DNA of 64,000 bases from the NCBI GenBank assembly GCA_036346405.1, contig CM070561.1, forward strand, positions 10,276,441 to 10,340,440, given 5' to 3'. The notes under the pieces were generated by a model. That model was given only the letters and a program-made list of their open reading frames with translations, did no database searches and was not told the DNA's origin. Every line of letters begins with the position of its first letter. Position 1 is the first letter of the stretch. The translations under genes and the position numbers were made by a program. Shown here piece by piece: positions 54,151 through 64,000 of the stretch. This stretch comes from Phyllostachys edulis (taxonomy: Eukaryota; Streptophyta; Magnoliopsida; Poales; Poaceae).

Positions 54151-55551
54151 ATGTCACTGCAGAAGTACTTGCCGTGGTTGATCTTCTTGATGCATTCCTT
54201 GCTGCGCGGCGGCGGGGTGGCGGCGGCCGGGAAGGTGCCGGCGATCATCGTGTTCGGGGACTCGTCGGTGGACACGGGCAACAACAACTTCATCCCGACC
54301 ATCGCGCGGAGCAACTTCTGGCCGTACGGGAGCGACTACGCCGACGGCCTCCCCACCGGCCGCTTCTCCAACGGCCGCCTCGCCACCGACTTCATCTCCG
54401 AGGCGTTCGGCCTGCCGCCCACCATCCCGGCCTACCTGGACACCAACGTCACCATCGACCAGCTCGCCACCGGCGTGTCCTTCGCCTCTGCCGCCACCGG
54501 CCTCGACAACGCCACCGCCGGAATCCTAGTACGTGATCCTTTCCAAAAAGCATCCTTCGTTTCTAAACTTCAACCACTGATATGCATACTTACGCTCTGC
54601 ATGCATGCAGTCGGTGATTACGATCAGCGAGCAACTGGAGTACTTCAAGGAGTACAAGGACAGGCTGAAGGTCGCCAAGGGCGAGGCGAAAGCCAACGAG
54701 ATCATCGGCGAGGCACTCTACATCTGGAGCATCGGCACCAACGACTTCATCGAGAACTACTACAACCTGCGGGAGCGGCGGCTGCAGTACACGGTGTCGG
54801 AGTACGAGGCGTACCTGCTGGGGCTCGCCGAGGCGGCCATCCGCGACGTGCACGCGCTCGGCGGCCGCAAGATGGACTTCACCGGGCTGACGCCGATGGG
54901 GTGCCTCCCCGCCGAGCGCATGGGCAACCGCGGCGACCCCGGGGAGTGCAACGAGGAGTACAACGCCGTCGCCCAGAGCTTCAACGCCAAGCTGCAGGAC
55001 CTCGCCGCCAAGCTCAACAAGGAGCTCGCCGGCCTGCAGCTCGTCTACGCCGAAACCTACAAGCTCCTCGACGCCGTCGTCAGCAAGCCGGCCGACTACG
55101 GTGAGCATGCGTGCAGCACTAGCTAGTAGCTACTCCATTAACAACTCGAGCAAGCTACTAAGCTCGCTCCACGAGACACACATGCAGCGGAGTAGCTAGC
55201 TAGGATGCATTCACGTCGTCGCTTTGATTAACAGTACCAGTTCACTGCCAAGAGAAACAATTAACTAGGAACACATGAATGTTGTGCAAACTGTGAAGAG
55301 ATCATCTAATTTTATTTCTCCAATCTCCTTTTTTTCTCTCTTCTTTTTGATTGGCAGGTTTTGAGAATGCAGTGCAAGGGTGCTGTGGGACAGGGTTCTT
55401 CGAGGCCGGTTATTTCTGCAGCTTGAGCACCTCATTGTTCTGTGGAAATGCCAACAAGTATGTGTTCTTCGACGCAATCCATCCAACGGAGAGTATGTAC
55501 AAGATCCTTGCGGATACAGTCATGAACACCACGCTGCATGTGTTCCTGTGA
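54151..55551 (+). CDS. GDSL esterase/lipase, three exons, intact
   Basis: Exons 54151-54528, 54611-55100 and 55358-55551 join in frame to 353 residues, the usual length for plant GDSL lipases. A signal peptide is likely (residues 1-26, LPWLIFLMHSLL core, ending near VAAA-GK), so the enzyme should enter the secretory pathway. Block I is VFGDSSVDTGNNNF with the nucleophile Ser38 (GDSS rather than GDSL, a common variant). GVSFASAATG is the block II region. GTND (168-171) gives the Asn of the oxyanion hole. FFDAIHPTE holds Asp328 and His331. The family hydrolyses ester bonds of lipids, cutin precursors or other acyl compounds; the substrate cannot be told here. Intron donors are GTACGT and GTGAGC, acceptors GCAG and GGCAG. 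The first exon is strongly GC3-biased, as in many grass genes. Confidence 0.95.
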
Positions 55552-56229
55552 AAACTAGTTTTGTTAATTGGGCAAACATATATATGGTTGGGTGATTATG
55601 TACGTCACTATATGTATATGTATATTCAGTACGTATGACAGACATCTTGTTACTCTTGAGAGAGCATGCACATTATAAATATATGGTTATTGCAGACACT
55701 ACATGGATTGTAAATCTAATCTTGTCAGTTTCGCGATCTGCATGCATGATTCAGGTAGGTACCACACCTCTTAATTGCAAAAGTTTCCTTTGTCTATCCG
55801 TCATTTTTTCTGCATTATTGTACCGCTCTCTGACGGACCTTGCACCGGACATGGGACAATGAAACCTTGCCACTTGCCAGGAATAGTTGTACTTGCACTG
55901 CTCAAAGATTAAGGAATTAAAACAAGAGAATATACTGTATCAAAACCAACACAAAATCGTTAAACGGAAGAACAAGGGTTAAAAATGCAACTCATTTGAA
56001 ATTATTGTAAATCTACGAAGGCGTCAGCTTATGGCAATTGGCATGTAGGCATTTTCTTAGTGAAAAATAAATTTCTGTAGCACCAAAAATTACCGCTTTT
56101 TGTTATATACCACGCGAAGAATCCGGTGCACTGTTGATAGCACCGAACTTTGACAGTTACATCGTGAACCTGTAATGTCTCTTCGCTCGCATTCAATCTG
56201 AGATTAGAAAGCTGCGGTGTGTCTTCTGA
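55552..56229. other. 3' region of the GDSL gene, non-coding
   Basis: Likely 3' UTR to about 55750 (AT-rich, ATATATATG repeats). No gene is seen after that. Confidence 0.4.
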
Positions 56230-56345
56230 CAAACTCGCAGTGGTTTGATACTAAACCTTGATACTGAAGGAGAGAGTGATTCCGTAGGATTTTAAAAATA
56301 GTCATTCCAGTGGTTTGATACTAAACCTTAATACTGAAGGGCCTC
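56230..56345. repeat. 79-bp-spaced direct repeat
   Basis: GTGGTTTGATACTAAACCTT plus GATACTGAAGG (56230) recurs at 56309 with one difference. Non-coding. Confidence 0.85.
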
Positions 56346-56642
56346 ATATTTTCTTTCATGAATCTCTTATCTCTAGAGAGAGGGGTGGCCCACAAAATAG
56401 TATAAAGTCTTTCCAATACACCGTTTGTTACTACTATTTTCTTGATTCCTATAAAGGTTTTATACTTACATGTTGGCTCTCTCTCTCTACCTCACAAAAA
56501 AAAAATCTGATGTGGCATAGCTACAGTATCAAGCACAAATGGCTACTGAGAGTGCTCAAAGTAAGACCTGTTTACTCACTCTGTTTTACTGCCGATTGGT
56601 GCGAAGTACTACTATTACACTTTAATCACCGTCGAAAAATAA

Positions 56643-56820
56643 GGCTCTGTTTGGTACAGCTTGTACTCTCAGCTTCTCAATCGATTCTCGTGGAGTCGTA
56701 CCAAACACCCCGATTCTCAAAACTACCAGATTCTGCTTCTTGCGAGAAGCTGTCTCGAAAATAAACTAGCAACGAGAAGCAGCTTTCTCGCAGATTCTTG
56801 TGAGAATCCAACCTTCAGAA
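56643..56820. mobile_element. truncated MITE-like fragment
   Basis: TAA plus GGCTCTGTTTGGTACAGC at 56640 is a typical Tourist-type left end. The interior has GATTCTC/GAGAATC and GAGAAGC/GCTTCTC pairs. No matching right end with TAA was found, so it is probably truncated. Confidence 0.4.
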
Positions 56821-58012
56821 ACAAAAATACCCATAGAAGTTTGATGTATTTACCCACAAATGCCATTGAACTACCTCACAGGAAATCCCACCACACGCGA
56901 CCCCAGCCTTACCCCTTCGCCTTTCCCCTCGCGTCGTCCTCTCCTCCCGCTACTAAGAATTATGACAGCAAACAGACCGGTTTTGATGATGAGATTATTT
57001 TAAGAATACTGCTTTACTTGGCATGATATGGAGTAACCTGTCCTTCGGTATTGGGAGTATCAGAATCAGGGGTTCGGTGGAGACTAATCTAAAATTTTCA
57101 GAATTTTCTGGCAAAGTGGCAACAACATTGAGAAAGGCTAGCTTACCTGCACATTATTGTTTTATTTCCTTGCAATTAGAAGTATCATGATGCTGTGAAC
57201 TGCGAATTGTTGGGCATGTACATGTATGTTTCACAGCACATGTTTGGCATCTGTACTAAACTCTAATTCCCTGTGTTTGATTCACATTGACAAATTGACA
57301 TGTTTCCACTATTGTATCATATGCATAAGGGAAATTGGCAACAAGGAGTGTCCATTCTAGTCAAATCTTTGTTGTTTTCGGCATGCACATCCGAACCAAG
57401 AAATTCCAACATTGATTTATATTTTGAGATCTACATGACATAAAGGGACAAATCAATGTTCATAGCCTATATAGGGATGTTTGATTTAAGAAACATCTTT
57501 GATGGGTTGTAAAATAAATTTGGAATTGTACTCTTTCTTTTTTATTGGTTCTTTTATATTCAGATGTGTAAACTCTATAGTATATCTAGGAAATGGAGAT
57601 GGTGTCGAACCACCTGTCTTATGAATGCACATGAAGTGTAAACATTCAGAAGTTGAGGCTGCTTAGCTTTGTGGTGGTTGCGAAACCAATACTTATTTCA
57701 TTATTTGGATGCACCATTTATCTGTGCATTATACTTTTTTTGAATCAAGACATGATGTTTTTAGGTCTGAGTAAGGCTGTTGTTGATGAATTATACAATG
57801 CTCTAAGGTATAACCAATATCTGTTGGGTTTTCATCCTCCAGAAGTTTAGCTTGTGTAGCATGTTTGGTTATACGCTAAATTAACTTATTTCAACTATGT
57901 ACATGGGAATGTTGTTAGCATAATGATATATGATAATTCTCTATAATTGTTTGCTTGGGAGCTGGGAGACGCTAGTGCTCTGGTACTAGTCATACCAATA
58001 TACCATGCATAC
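56821..58012. other. non-coding spacer before the third LTR
   Basis: About 1.2 kb, AT-rich. A 65-codon ORF at 57653-57850 has no recognised features. No repeats or element ends were identified. Confidence 0.35.
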
Positions 58013-59439
58013 TGTAACAGCCCAAAAATCCATAAAGACAAAAATGAGGGATTTTTAAAACTTTTTGTATAATCTCTATTGTTGTTCCGTTTGTTTGCAT
58101 TTTGAGAGTCATCTGAGGACATCTTTCACCTTTTCTACTCTTGTGATTTGATTTACTATCGTGTTAGGGTTTCCCTAAGTGAACATCAAGATTTTAGCTA
58201 ATCTAAAATCATGTTGCTCTGCCTCATCCCAATTCTCTCTAGTCTCCTTCCCTCTCCCTATTCCCTCCCGAGCTAGTGCGGATCAGACCAGTGCTGGTCC
58301 AACCAAACCACTCCTGAGTGCCCCCCCCCTCCTGTTCCTCTGACCAACTGTTGGTCAAGCTGATGCAGCCACATCTCCCAAGGTTTTAGACCAGGCATGG
58401 GCTCAGGCATGATGCTGTCATTCAGCCATACCTCCCCATCATTCAGCTGCCCTGTGTTAGCCATATCATCAACAGCCCCAACCACTCCGACCACCCCCTG
58501 GATAGGTCGTGCATATATTTATATATGATTGCCCAAGACCTGGTGACCTCCTTGTTGTTTTCTCTTCACCAATTCCAGTGCTAACCCCATCATCTTCTTC
58601 CTCCAAGAGAGATTGAGCTCCAGCCAAGCTTAAGCGATCGTCTCTGTCAAGCTCCCCCACACCACCGCCCTGCCACCGACACCCACTGGAATTGCCTTGG
58701 ATACAACTCGTGTTCCTCCAGTCAGGATACTTCAAGACCTCCCTGGTGGACCATCTATTTGCTTCTAAGGAGCACCCCTGAGGACCGGAGACCACCATCT
58801 TTTCCTCAAGACACGTGTAGCATGAAGCTTCTTCCATTGTTGTGATCCACCATCGCCAGTGCGGCACCGGCCAACCATTTCCCAGCCTGTACCGGTAAGT
58901 TCCTAGTGGCCAGATGCTCTTCCTAGTTCGAGCCGCATTGCTCTTTCCTGGATGTTCCTTTGGTTCTTCCTTTAGCTTTTCCGTCGGTTCATCCGATTGC
59001 GACAATACTGTCGCACATTTGTTTCCTTTGATCCCCGCTGTGTAACCGACCCCTTCTCTCGATCGACTATGCACTGTTATCATTCCCATGACCTCCTTCA
59101 TTGTCGTGACCTCCTATTTTACAAAGACCACCCTCTTGGTCGAAACCACCCCTATAGTCACGACCGCCTAGCTTAAGAAGACCACCCTCTAGCTGTGACC
59201 TTCTACTTTACAAAGACCACCCTCTAGCACATGACCTCCCCTCTCGCAAAAACCATCCTCTTAGTCGTACACCTCCACGACCACCCCTGATCGCGGTACT
59301 TCCATGACCTCCCACAGTTCGTACGACTCCCGCGACCTCCCAGTGGCATCTCCATTTCCCTAAAGTCTCAAATAAACAGAAACATTCGGTTTTAATGAGA
59401 ATTCAAAGCTTATTGGGAAGTTCTATACAGAACCACCCT

Positions 59440-59830
59440 TGCATTCATCTTGACCATCGAGACCTCCCTTGGTTTCATCTTGACCGTCGGGACCTCCTTG
59501 GTGTTCATCTTGACCGTCAAGACCTCCCTTGCATTAATCGTAACCATCAGGATCTCCTTTGGTACAATCGTGACCATCAGGACCTCCTTTGGTTCCACTT
59601 TGACCGTTGGACCTCCTTGGCGTTCATCTTGACCATCAGGACTTCCCTTGCGTTTGTCGTAACCGTCCGAATCTCCTTTGCATTCATCTTGACCGTCGGG
59701 ACCTCCTTGGCGTTCATCTTGATCGTCGGGACCTCCCTTGCATTCATCATAACCATCAGGATCTCTTTTGGCTCAATCTTGACCGTTAGGACCTCCTCTA
59801 GTACTAACTTGACCGTCGAGACCGACCCCC
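59440..59830. repeat. 30-bp tandem repeats, CATCTTGACCGTCGGGACCTC type, about 13 copies
   Basis: Units of CATCTTGACC-TC-GGACCTCC plus CTTGG-GTT repeat every 28-31 bp with 10-30% differences. Because 30 is a multiple of three, long open frames appear on both strands; these are artefacts. Confidence 0.9.
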
Positions 59831-59889
59831 GGCCTAAATCTAAGGGCTCAGACCACCCCTCGCTTAAATCCAAGGGACCAGACCTCCCT

Positions 59890-60600
59890 TAGTTTCTTAG
59901 TTTAGATATCACGTTCCAGACCTCCTTTCGTTTGGAGCTAACGGTCCAGACCTCCCTTCGTTTAGATCTAATGGTCCAGACCTCCTTTTTATTGGATCTA
60001 ACGAACCAGACCTCCCTTCGGTTAGATCGAATGGTCTAGACCTCCTTCTGTTTGGAGCTAACGGTCCAGACCTCCCTTCATTTAAGATCTAACGATCCAA
60101 ACATCTCTTCATTTAGATCTAACGATCCAGACCTTTCCTCGAGTGGATCTAACGATCTAGACCTCCCCTTGATTGGATCTAACGATCCAGACCTCTCCTC
60201 GATTGGATCTAACGATCGGGACCTTTCCTCGAGTGGATCTAATGATCCAGACCTCCCCTTGATTGGATCTAACGGACCAGACTTTCCCTCGAGTGGATCT
60301 AACAATCCAGACCTCCCCTCGAGTGGATCTAACGATCCAGACCTCCCCATGATTTGATCCAATGATCCAGACCTCCCCTCGATTAGATCTAACGATCCAG
60401 ACCTCCCATCGCTTGGATCTAAGGGTCCAGATCTCTACTCTTTTAGATCTAAGGTCCCAGATCACCTTTCCTTTAGATCAAAGGGTCCAGACCTCCTCTC
60501 GTTGGATCTAAGGGTCCAGACCTCTTCTCGTTTTGATCTAACGGTTTAGATCTCTCCTCGATTAGATCTGAGGGTTCAGACCTCCCTCTCGTTAGATCTC
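59890..60600. repeat. 30-bp tandem repeats, GATCTAACGATCCAGACCTC type, about 23 copies
   Basis: GGATCTAACGATCCAGACCT plus CCCCTCGATT repeats about every 30 bp, best preserved at 60150-60420. The motif equals the GGTCTAGAT/GATCTAA-type repeats of the LTR at 46971-51495, but amplified. ORFs here (for example 60052-60357) are repeat artefacts. Confidence 0.92.
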
Positions 60601-62846
60601 TCTGTTTGTCTTTTTACAAAAGACTACCCTCTTGAACTTTCTATAAAGACCACCCTCATAGCCCACGACCTTTCCTTAGTCCTAGCACTCTCACGACCTC
60701 CCCTGTCTACAGTGATTCCAAGACCTCCTCGGGTCACAGTACTTTCACGACCTCCCCGTCGTATTCTTTTGCGACCACTGTAGCCTCTACGACTTCCATA
60801 GCTTCGACCACCATAGCTACTACAACCATCTCCTGGTCGTAAGTGTCCTCACGACCAGTTCCTAGCCGTAAGCCTTTCTACTACCACCTGGGCATAAGTT
60901 CCTTCCACGACCAATCTCTGGTTGATGAGGCTTACAGACGTATAAACTGGTCGATCAAAGAGCCCCCTGCGCCATACTTAAAGAAATGGTTTGGGCATCC
61001 TGCTGTGTTGTTGTCAAAATGTTTGCTCATTCGAAGTATTTCCATTTGTTGAATATATTTGGACTTATTGGATTTTATTTGGTTACTCTCAGTCGTTCTG
61101 GAGTTCAATCGTATTATGCGTATTTAGCAACGGAAGATATAATAGAACTCCAACCCCAACCAGGACAAGATTTCCAGAACGTTGTACAGGATGATTATCA
61201 ACATATTAAGCGGGATTATTATCAGGATATCGAGAAGGTCGAATATCAGGATATAGAGCTTTATCAGAACATTGGCCAAGGCGAGTCAATCCTTTGACCA
61301 TGTTGCACCTACCTTTTGCAAATTATGTTGCTTTAAAATTATGAAACTGCATCGCTATGTTATATCAAACTAAATTGGTTTAGATCATAGTTAATGCCTT
61401 AACAAATACTTGTGTATAAACTACCAACCCTTGAACTTGAACACTATCCTTTTTCACCATAGACTTAATGGATTACATACTAGCTGATAGGTCTGTATCT
61501 AAGTATCATGCTTAGCCTTGCTTAGATACATTATTATGTGGGCGTTAAGTTGCCCAACCTCAATCCTTAAAAACCTCGGAAAATGATTTAAGTAGCAAGG
61601 CTGGGAGCCTAGCTGGTATGTTGAGGTAAATGGAACTAAACTTGAAAATTGTTTATCGACCGGGGCGGTTGGAAAGAATGGCTGGTGCCTAAGGCACGAG
61701 AAGAGGATGGTATGTGGATGTACCGCCTTGGTCAAGTAAGGACCGAATCTTGCGATGACCTCTCATGCAAAAACAGTGCAACCATTCGTCTCAGCGTAGA
61801 TCCGTCGTTGGGACGATTGCGGGTGGATAGCCGGGGGAGAATGAAGCCACAAAAAAAACCGCATTGGCACAAGAGGGGGCCTCCCGGAGAGCCTCGGGAG
61901 TGGGCTCAGGGCGGTGGAAACCTTAGTGTAGCAGATGGAGTGTGTTGAGATTGAGCATTGTAAAGGCCTTGTGGAAATCTCTCCTTGATTCGCATGTCCA
62001 AAGAAACGTGTGTATATATCAAGGCGATTACCTCTTGTGGGTAAAGTGTGCGAACTCTGCAGAGTAAGAAAACTATCATGATAGCCGTGCTCACGGTCAA
62101 GAGCGGTGCTGAGAACTTGCTGGATATAGCTTTCGTTTTCACAAAAACCATTTGTGATAAAAAGGGAAGGTGGGTGAGACCCTGTGATTTGAGAAAGGCA
62201 CAGTGGGAGACCCGGTGGTATATCTGGGATAACTTGAGTATAGGAGGTGAGACCTCCACTAGTACTTTTCAAAAAGAAAACTCATTTATGAAAACAGATT
62301 TGTTAAAATGCAAAGTCTTAGGATTTACTACTACCCATCTATTTCAAACCTGGCTTGTGCAAATAAAAGAACTCTAAAGCTCCCCTTGATTAGCTGTGCA
62401 TCAATAAGAACTGCATTGTGGGTTGGCTCGCGAGTACGGTTGTGTACTCAGCCTATGCCATTTTAATGTTTTCAGACCCATGGGACCAAGACCCCTGTGA
62501 CCACTACTACCCAAAGGCTGAACCAAATGGTGTTGAAGATGATGAAGCTTAGGCCGGAAACCCCAGTCGCTTGCCTATGGGCAGAGTGAATGGATCCACT
62601 TCGACTTACTTTGCTTCCACCCTCATCTTCATTTTTGTACTCTGGCTTTTGTAAGGTTTCTACTTTCATGACTTCTTCTGTAAAACAATTGGCCTTATGG
62701 CCTATTATGAATATATGTATGTTGCTATTAGATCATGTTGCGGGTTTTGCATTATTCCTACGAGCACTTTCCCTAAGAACACTAGTCGCACCCAACACAG
62801 TCCACTCTGTGCGTAGACATACATCCTACCCCGGGTGTGGTCTACA

Positions 62847-64000
62847 GGACCTCCACCTGGACATCTCCAGACCTCTCGGGACCTACCTTGAACTATTAAG
62901 GATCTCACAGGACATCCTCAGGATTTCCTAGGACCTCCTCAGAGATCTCCCCAGGACCCCCTTTTTGGACCTTCTCCAAGACTGCTCAAGACTTCCCCTT
63001 GGACCTCCTCTAAGACATCTCAAGACCTCATCTTGGGCCTCCGCTGAGACCTCTCCAAAATTTATTCCCCAAGACCTCCTCTTGGATCTTCCCCAAGAAC
63101 TTTCCAAGACCTTACCCCAGAACTTCCTCGGGATTCCCTAATACCTCCCAAGACCTCCAGGATCTTCGCAGGACCTCCCTAGACTTCCCCTGACCCCTAC
63201 AGGATCTCCTTAGGAACCCCCTTGACCTCCCAGACCTCCCCTAGATGTCACACAACCACCCCTAGATGGTCTAGGACCACTGCTAGATGTCACACGACCA
63301 CCCCTAGGTGATCCAAGATCACGACCAGATACCTCACGACCACCCTTAGATGGTCTAAGACCACTACCTGATGCCTCACGACCACCCTTAGATAGTTTAA
63401 GACCGCTACCAACAGCCCCACGACCCCTCCTAGATGCTCTACGACCACTCCCAGATGTCTCACGATCACCCCTAGATGGCCTAGGACCACTACTCGAAGA
63501 CTCACGGCCACCCTATATGGTCTAAAGATCATTACCAGCTGTCCCAAGACCTCCTCAGGATCCCCTTGGACCTCCCAGGACCTCCTCCGGATCTCATTGG
63601 ATCTCCCTTGACCCCTCCCCCCAGGACCTCCTCAGGAGCACCCCATATCTCCTTAGGACATCCACAAGACCTCCTACACCCTTTTGTCGCATTCTCAGGA
63701 CCTTCTATTCCGGACCCCCTGCACCTCTTTGGTCGTATCCTCACGACCACTTCAGGGCCTCCCCAACACGTCTCTACAGCATCCCTGAAGACCTCCCAAA
63801 GACCACAATAGGGCTTCCACAGGACCTCTTCCAGAACCCCCCCGGATCTCCTCGGGACAACTCCAGTTTTCCATCGGGATTTCTTCAGAACTCCTCTAGG
63901 ACCTTCAGGACCACCCCGAGACCTCTCTAGAACCTCTCCGAGACCACCCAGGACCTCCTCTACAACCAGGTGGGATCGCACCACAACCATCAGCCATTGC
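62847..64000. repeat. C-rich GACCTCC and CACGACCACCCCTAGATGG repeats after the LTR
   Basis: 62847-63240 and 63540-64000 are irregular GACCTCC-rich repeats of 15-35 bp. 63240-63535 has ~30-bp units (CACGACCACCCCTAGATGGTC and ACGACCACT-CCAGATGTCTC) alternating as ~60-bp pairs. Style and strand equal the arrays inside the third LTR, so this is probably the array of another, rearranged copy continuing past the window. Confidence 0.8.

Larger units (their letters stand above)
58013..62846 (+). mobile_element. third gypsy LTR (Tekay-like), about 4.8 kb, with expanded tandem repeats
   Basis: Starts TGTAACAGCCC, very like the LTR start at 46971, and ends TACCCCGGGTGTGGTCTACA, like the end at 51495. 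Shared landmarks in order: TATA-like TATATTTATATAT (about 58513), repeat zone (59100-60800), AAGGCGAG box (61280), GAGTACGGTTGTGTACTC (62433), TCGCTTGCCTATGGGC (62567). No polypurine tract precedes it and no primer-binding site follows. Flanks CATAC and GGACC do not match, so it is a solo or rearranged LTR. Confidence 0.7.

Noticed and set aside
54144..54536. 130-codon plus-strand ORF overlapping the GDSL start
   Set aside because: Out-of-frame shadow of exon 1; His/Arg-rich by composition.
54590..55108. 172-codon minus-strand ORF
   Set aside because: It is the shadow of exon 2 of the GDSL gene, open because of the high GC3 bias.
57653..57850. 65-codon ORF with a hydrophobic start
   Set aside because: No homology is recognised, there is no promoter or splice context, and this length is expected by chance in AT-rich DNA.
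59395..60465. Repetitive ORFs such as HLDRRDLLGVHLDRQDL or SGSNDPDLPLIGSND
   Set aside because: The 30-bp repeat period keeps frames open on both strands at once; there is no start context, no splice logic and no family.
58013..62846. Clean solo LTR with a target duplication
   Set aside because: The 5-bp flanks differ (CATAC versus GGACC) and repeat arrays continue on the right, so a simple solo LTR is not supported.
59440..63535. CRISPR-like impression of regular ~30-bp repeats
   Set aside because: There are no unique spacers; units are contiguous and diverged, and this is a plant nuclear LTR.

Overview
This is a transposon-dense stretch of a plant nuclear genome, almost certainly a grass. 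Evidence for this is the spliced genes with GT-AG introns, the many Tourist/Stowaway-type MITEs, the CACTA, Mutator-like and PIF/Harbinger-like DNA elements, and the Ty3/gypsy elements with very long LTRs. No rRNA, tRNA, CRISPR array or bacterial-type operon was seen. Family assignments were made by reading motifs by eye; no database search was run.

Layout. 1-2891 is the downstream part of a long gypsy LTR. 2892-6235 is a decayed Tat-like gypsy body (possible gag, two copies of an RNase H segment, integrase). 6236-10550 is mostly non-coding, with a CG-rich tandem duplication (8509-9090) and an hAT-like MITE with a perfect 8-bp target duplication. 10551-15051 is a five-exon zf-4CXXC_R1 (CDCA7-like) gene whose 3.6-kb third intron holds two MITE-type elements; its C-terminal continuation (15052-15307) is broken. 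15528-17366 holds three more small elements, including an 850-bp foldback. 17543-24937 is a complete-ended 7.4-kb Mutator-like element (MULE) with a perfect 9-bp duplication. It carries a broken mudrA-type transposase, a telomere-like array, an inverted repeat array and a broken GRF-zinc-finger gene. Two short relatives of its ends follow at 25.2 and 27.0 kb.

27499-30356 is a PIF/Harbinger-like element. On its minus strand is a four-exon gene of unknown family whose splice phases all agree, with a Stowaway MITE in its last intron. 30429-41894 is an 11.5-kb CACTA element with an ACC target duplication. It holds degenerate TNP2 and accessory (transposase_24/Ulp1-like) genes on the minus strand, a ~700-bp tandem repeat containing AT microsatellites, and a duplicated right end. 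42664-51782 looks like a DNA element split by a 5'-truncated Tekay-type chromovirus (pol 43917-46927, 4.5-kb 3' LTR 46971-51495). A short retroposon with a 16-bp duplication (52526-52848) and a Tourist-like element (53288-53698) precede the one plainly intact gene, a three-exon GDSL esterase/lipase (54151-55551). From 58013 to the end lies a third gypsy LTR with expanded ~30-bp repeats, and related repeats beyond it.

Only two host genes can be supported: the GDSL gene, which looks functional, and the CDCA7-like gene, which is a candidate truncated paralogue of a chromatin-remodelling cofactor. All recognisable transposon protein genes carry stops, frameshifts or deletions. The most unusual items are the spliced gene inside the Harbinger-like element, the composite MULE with its telomere-like and palindromic arrays, and the decayed CDCA7-like tail.
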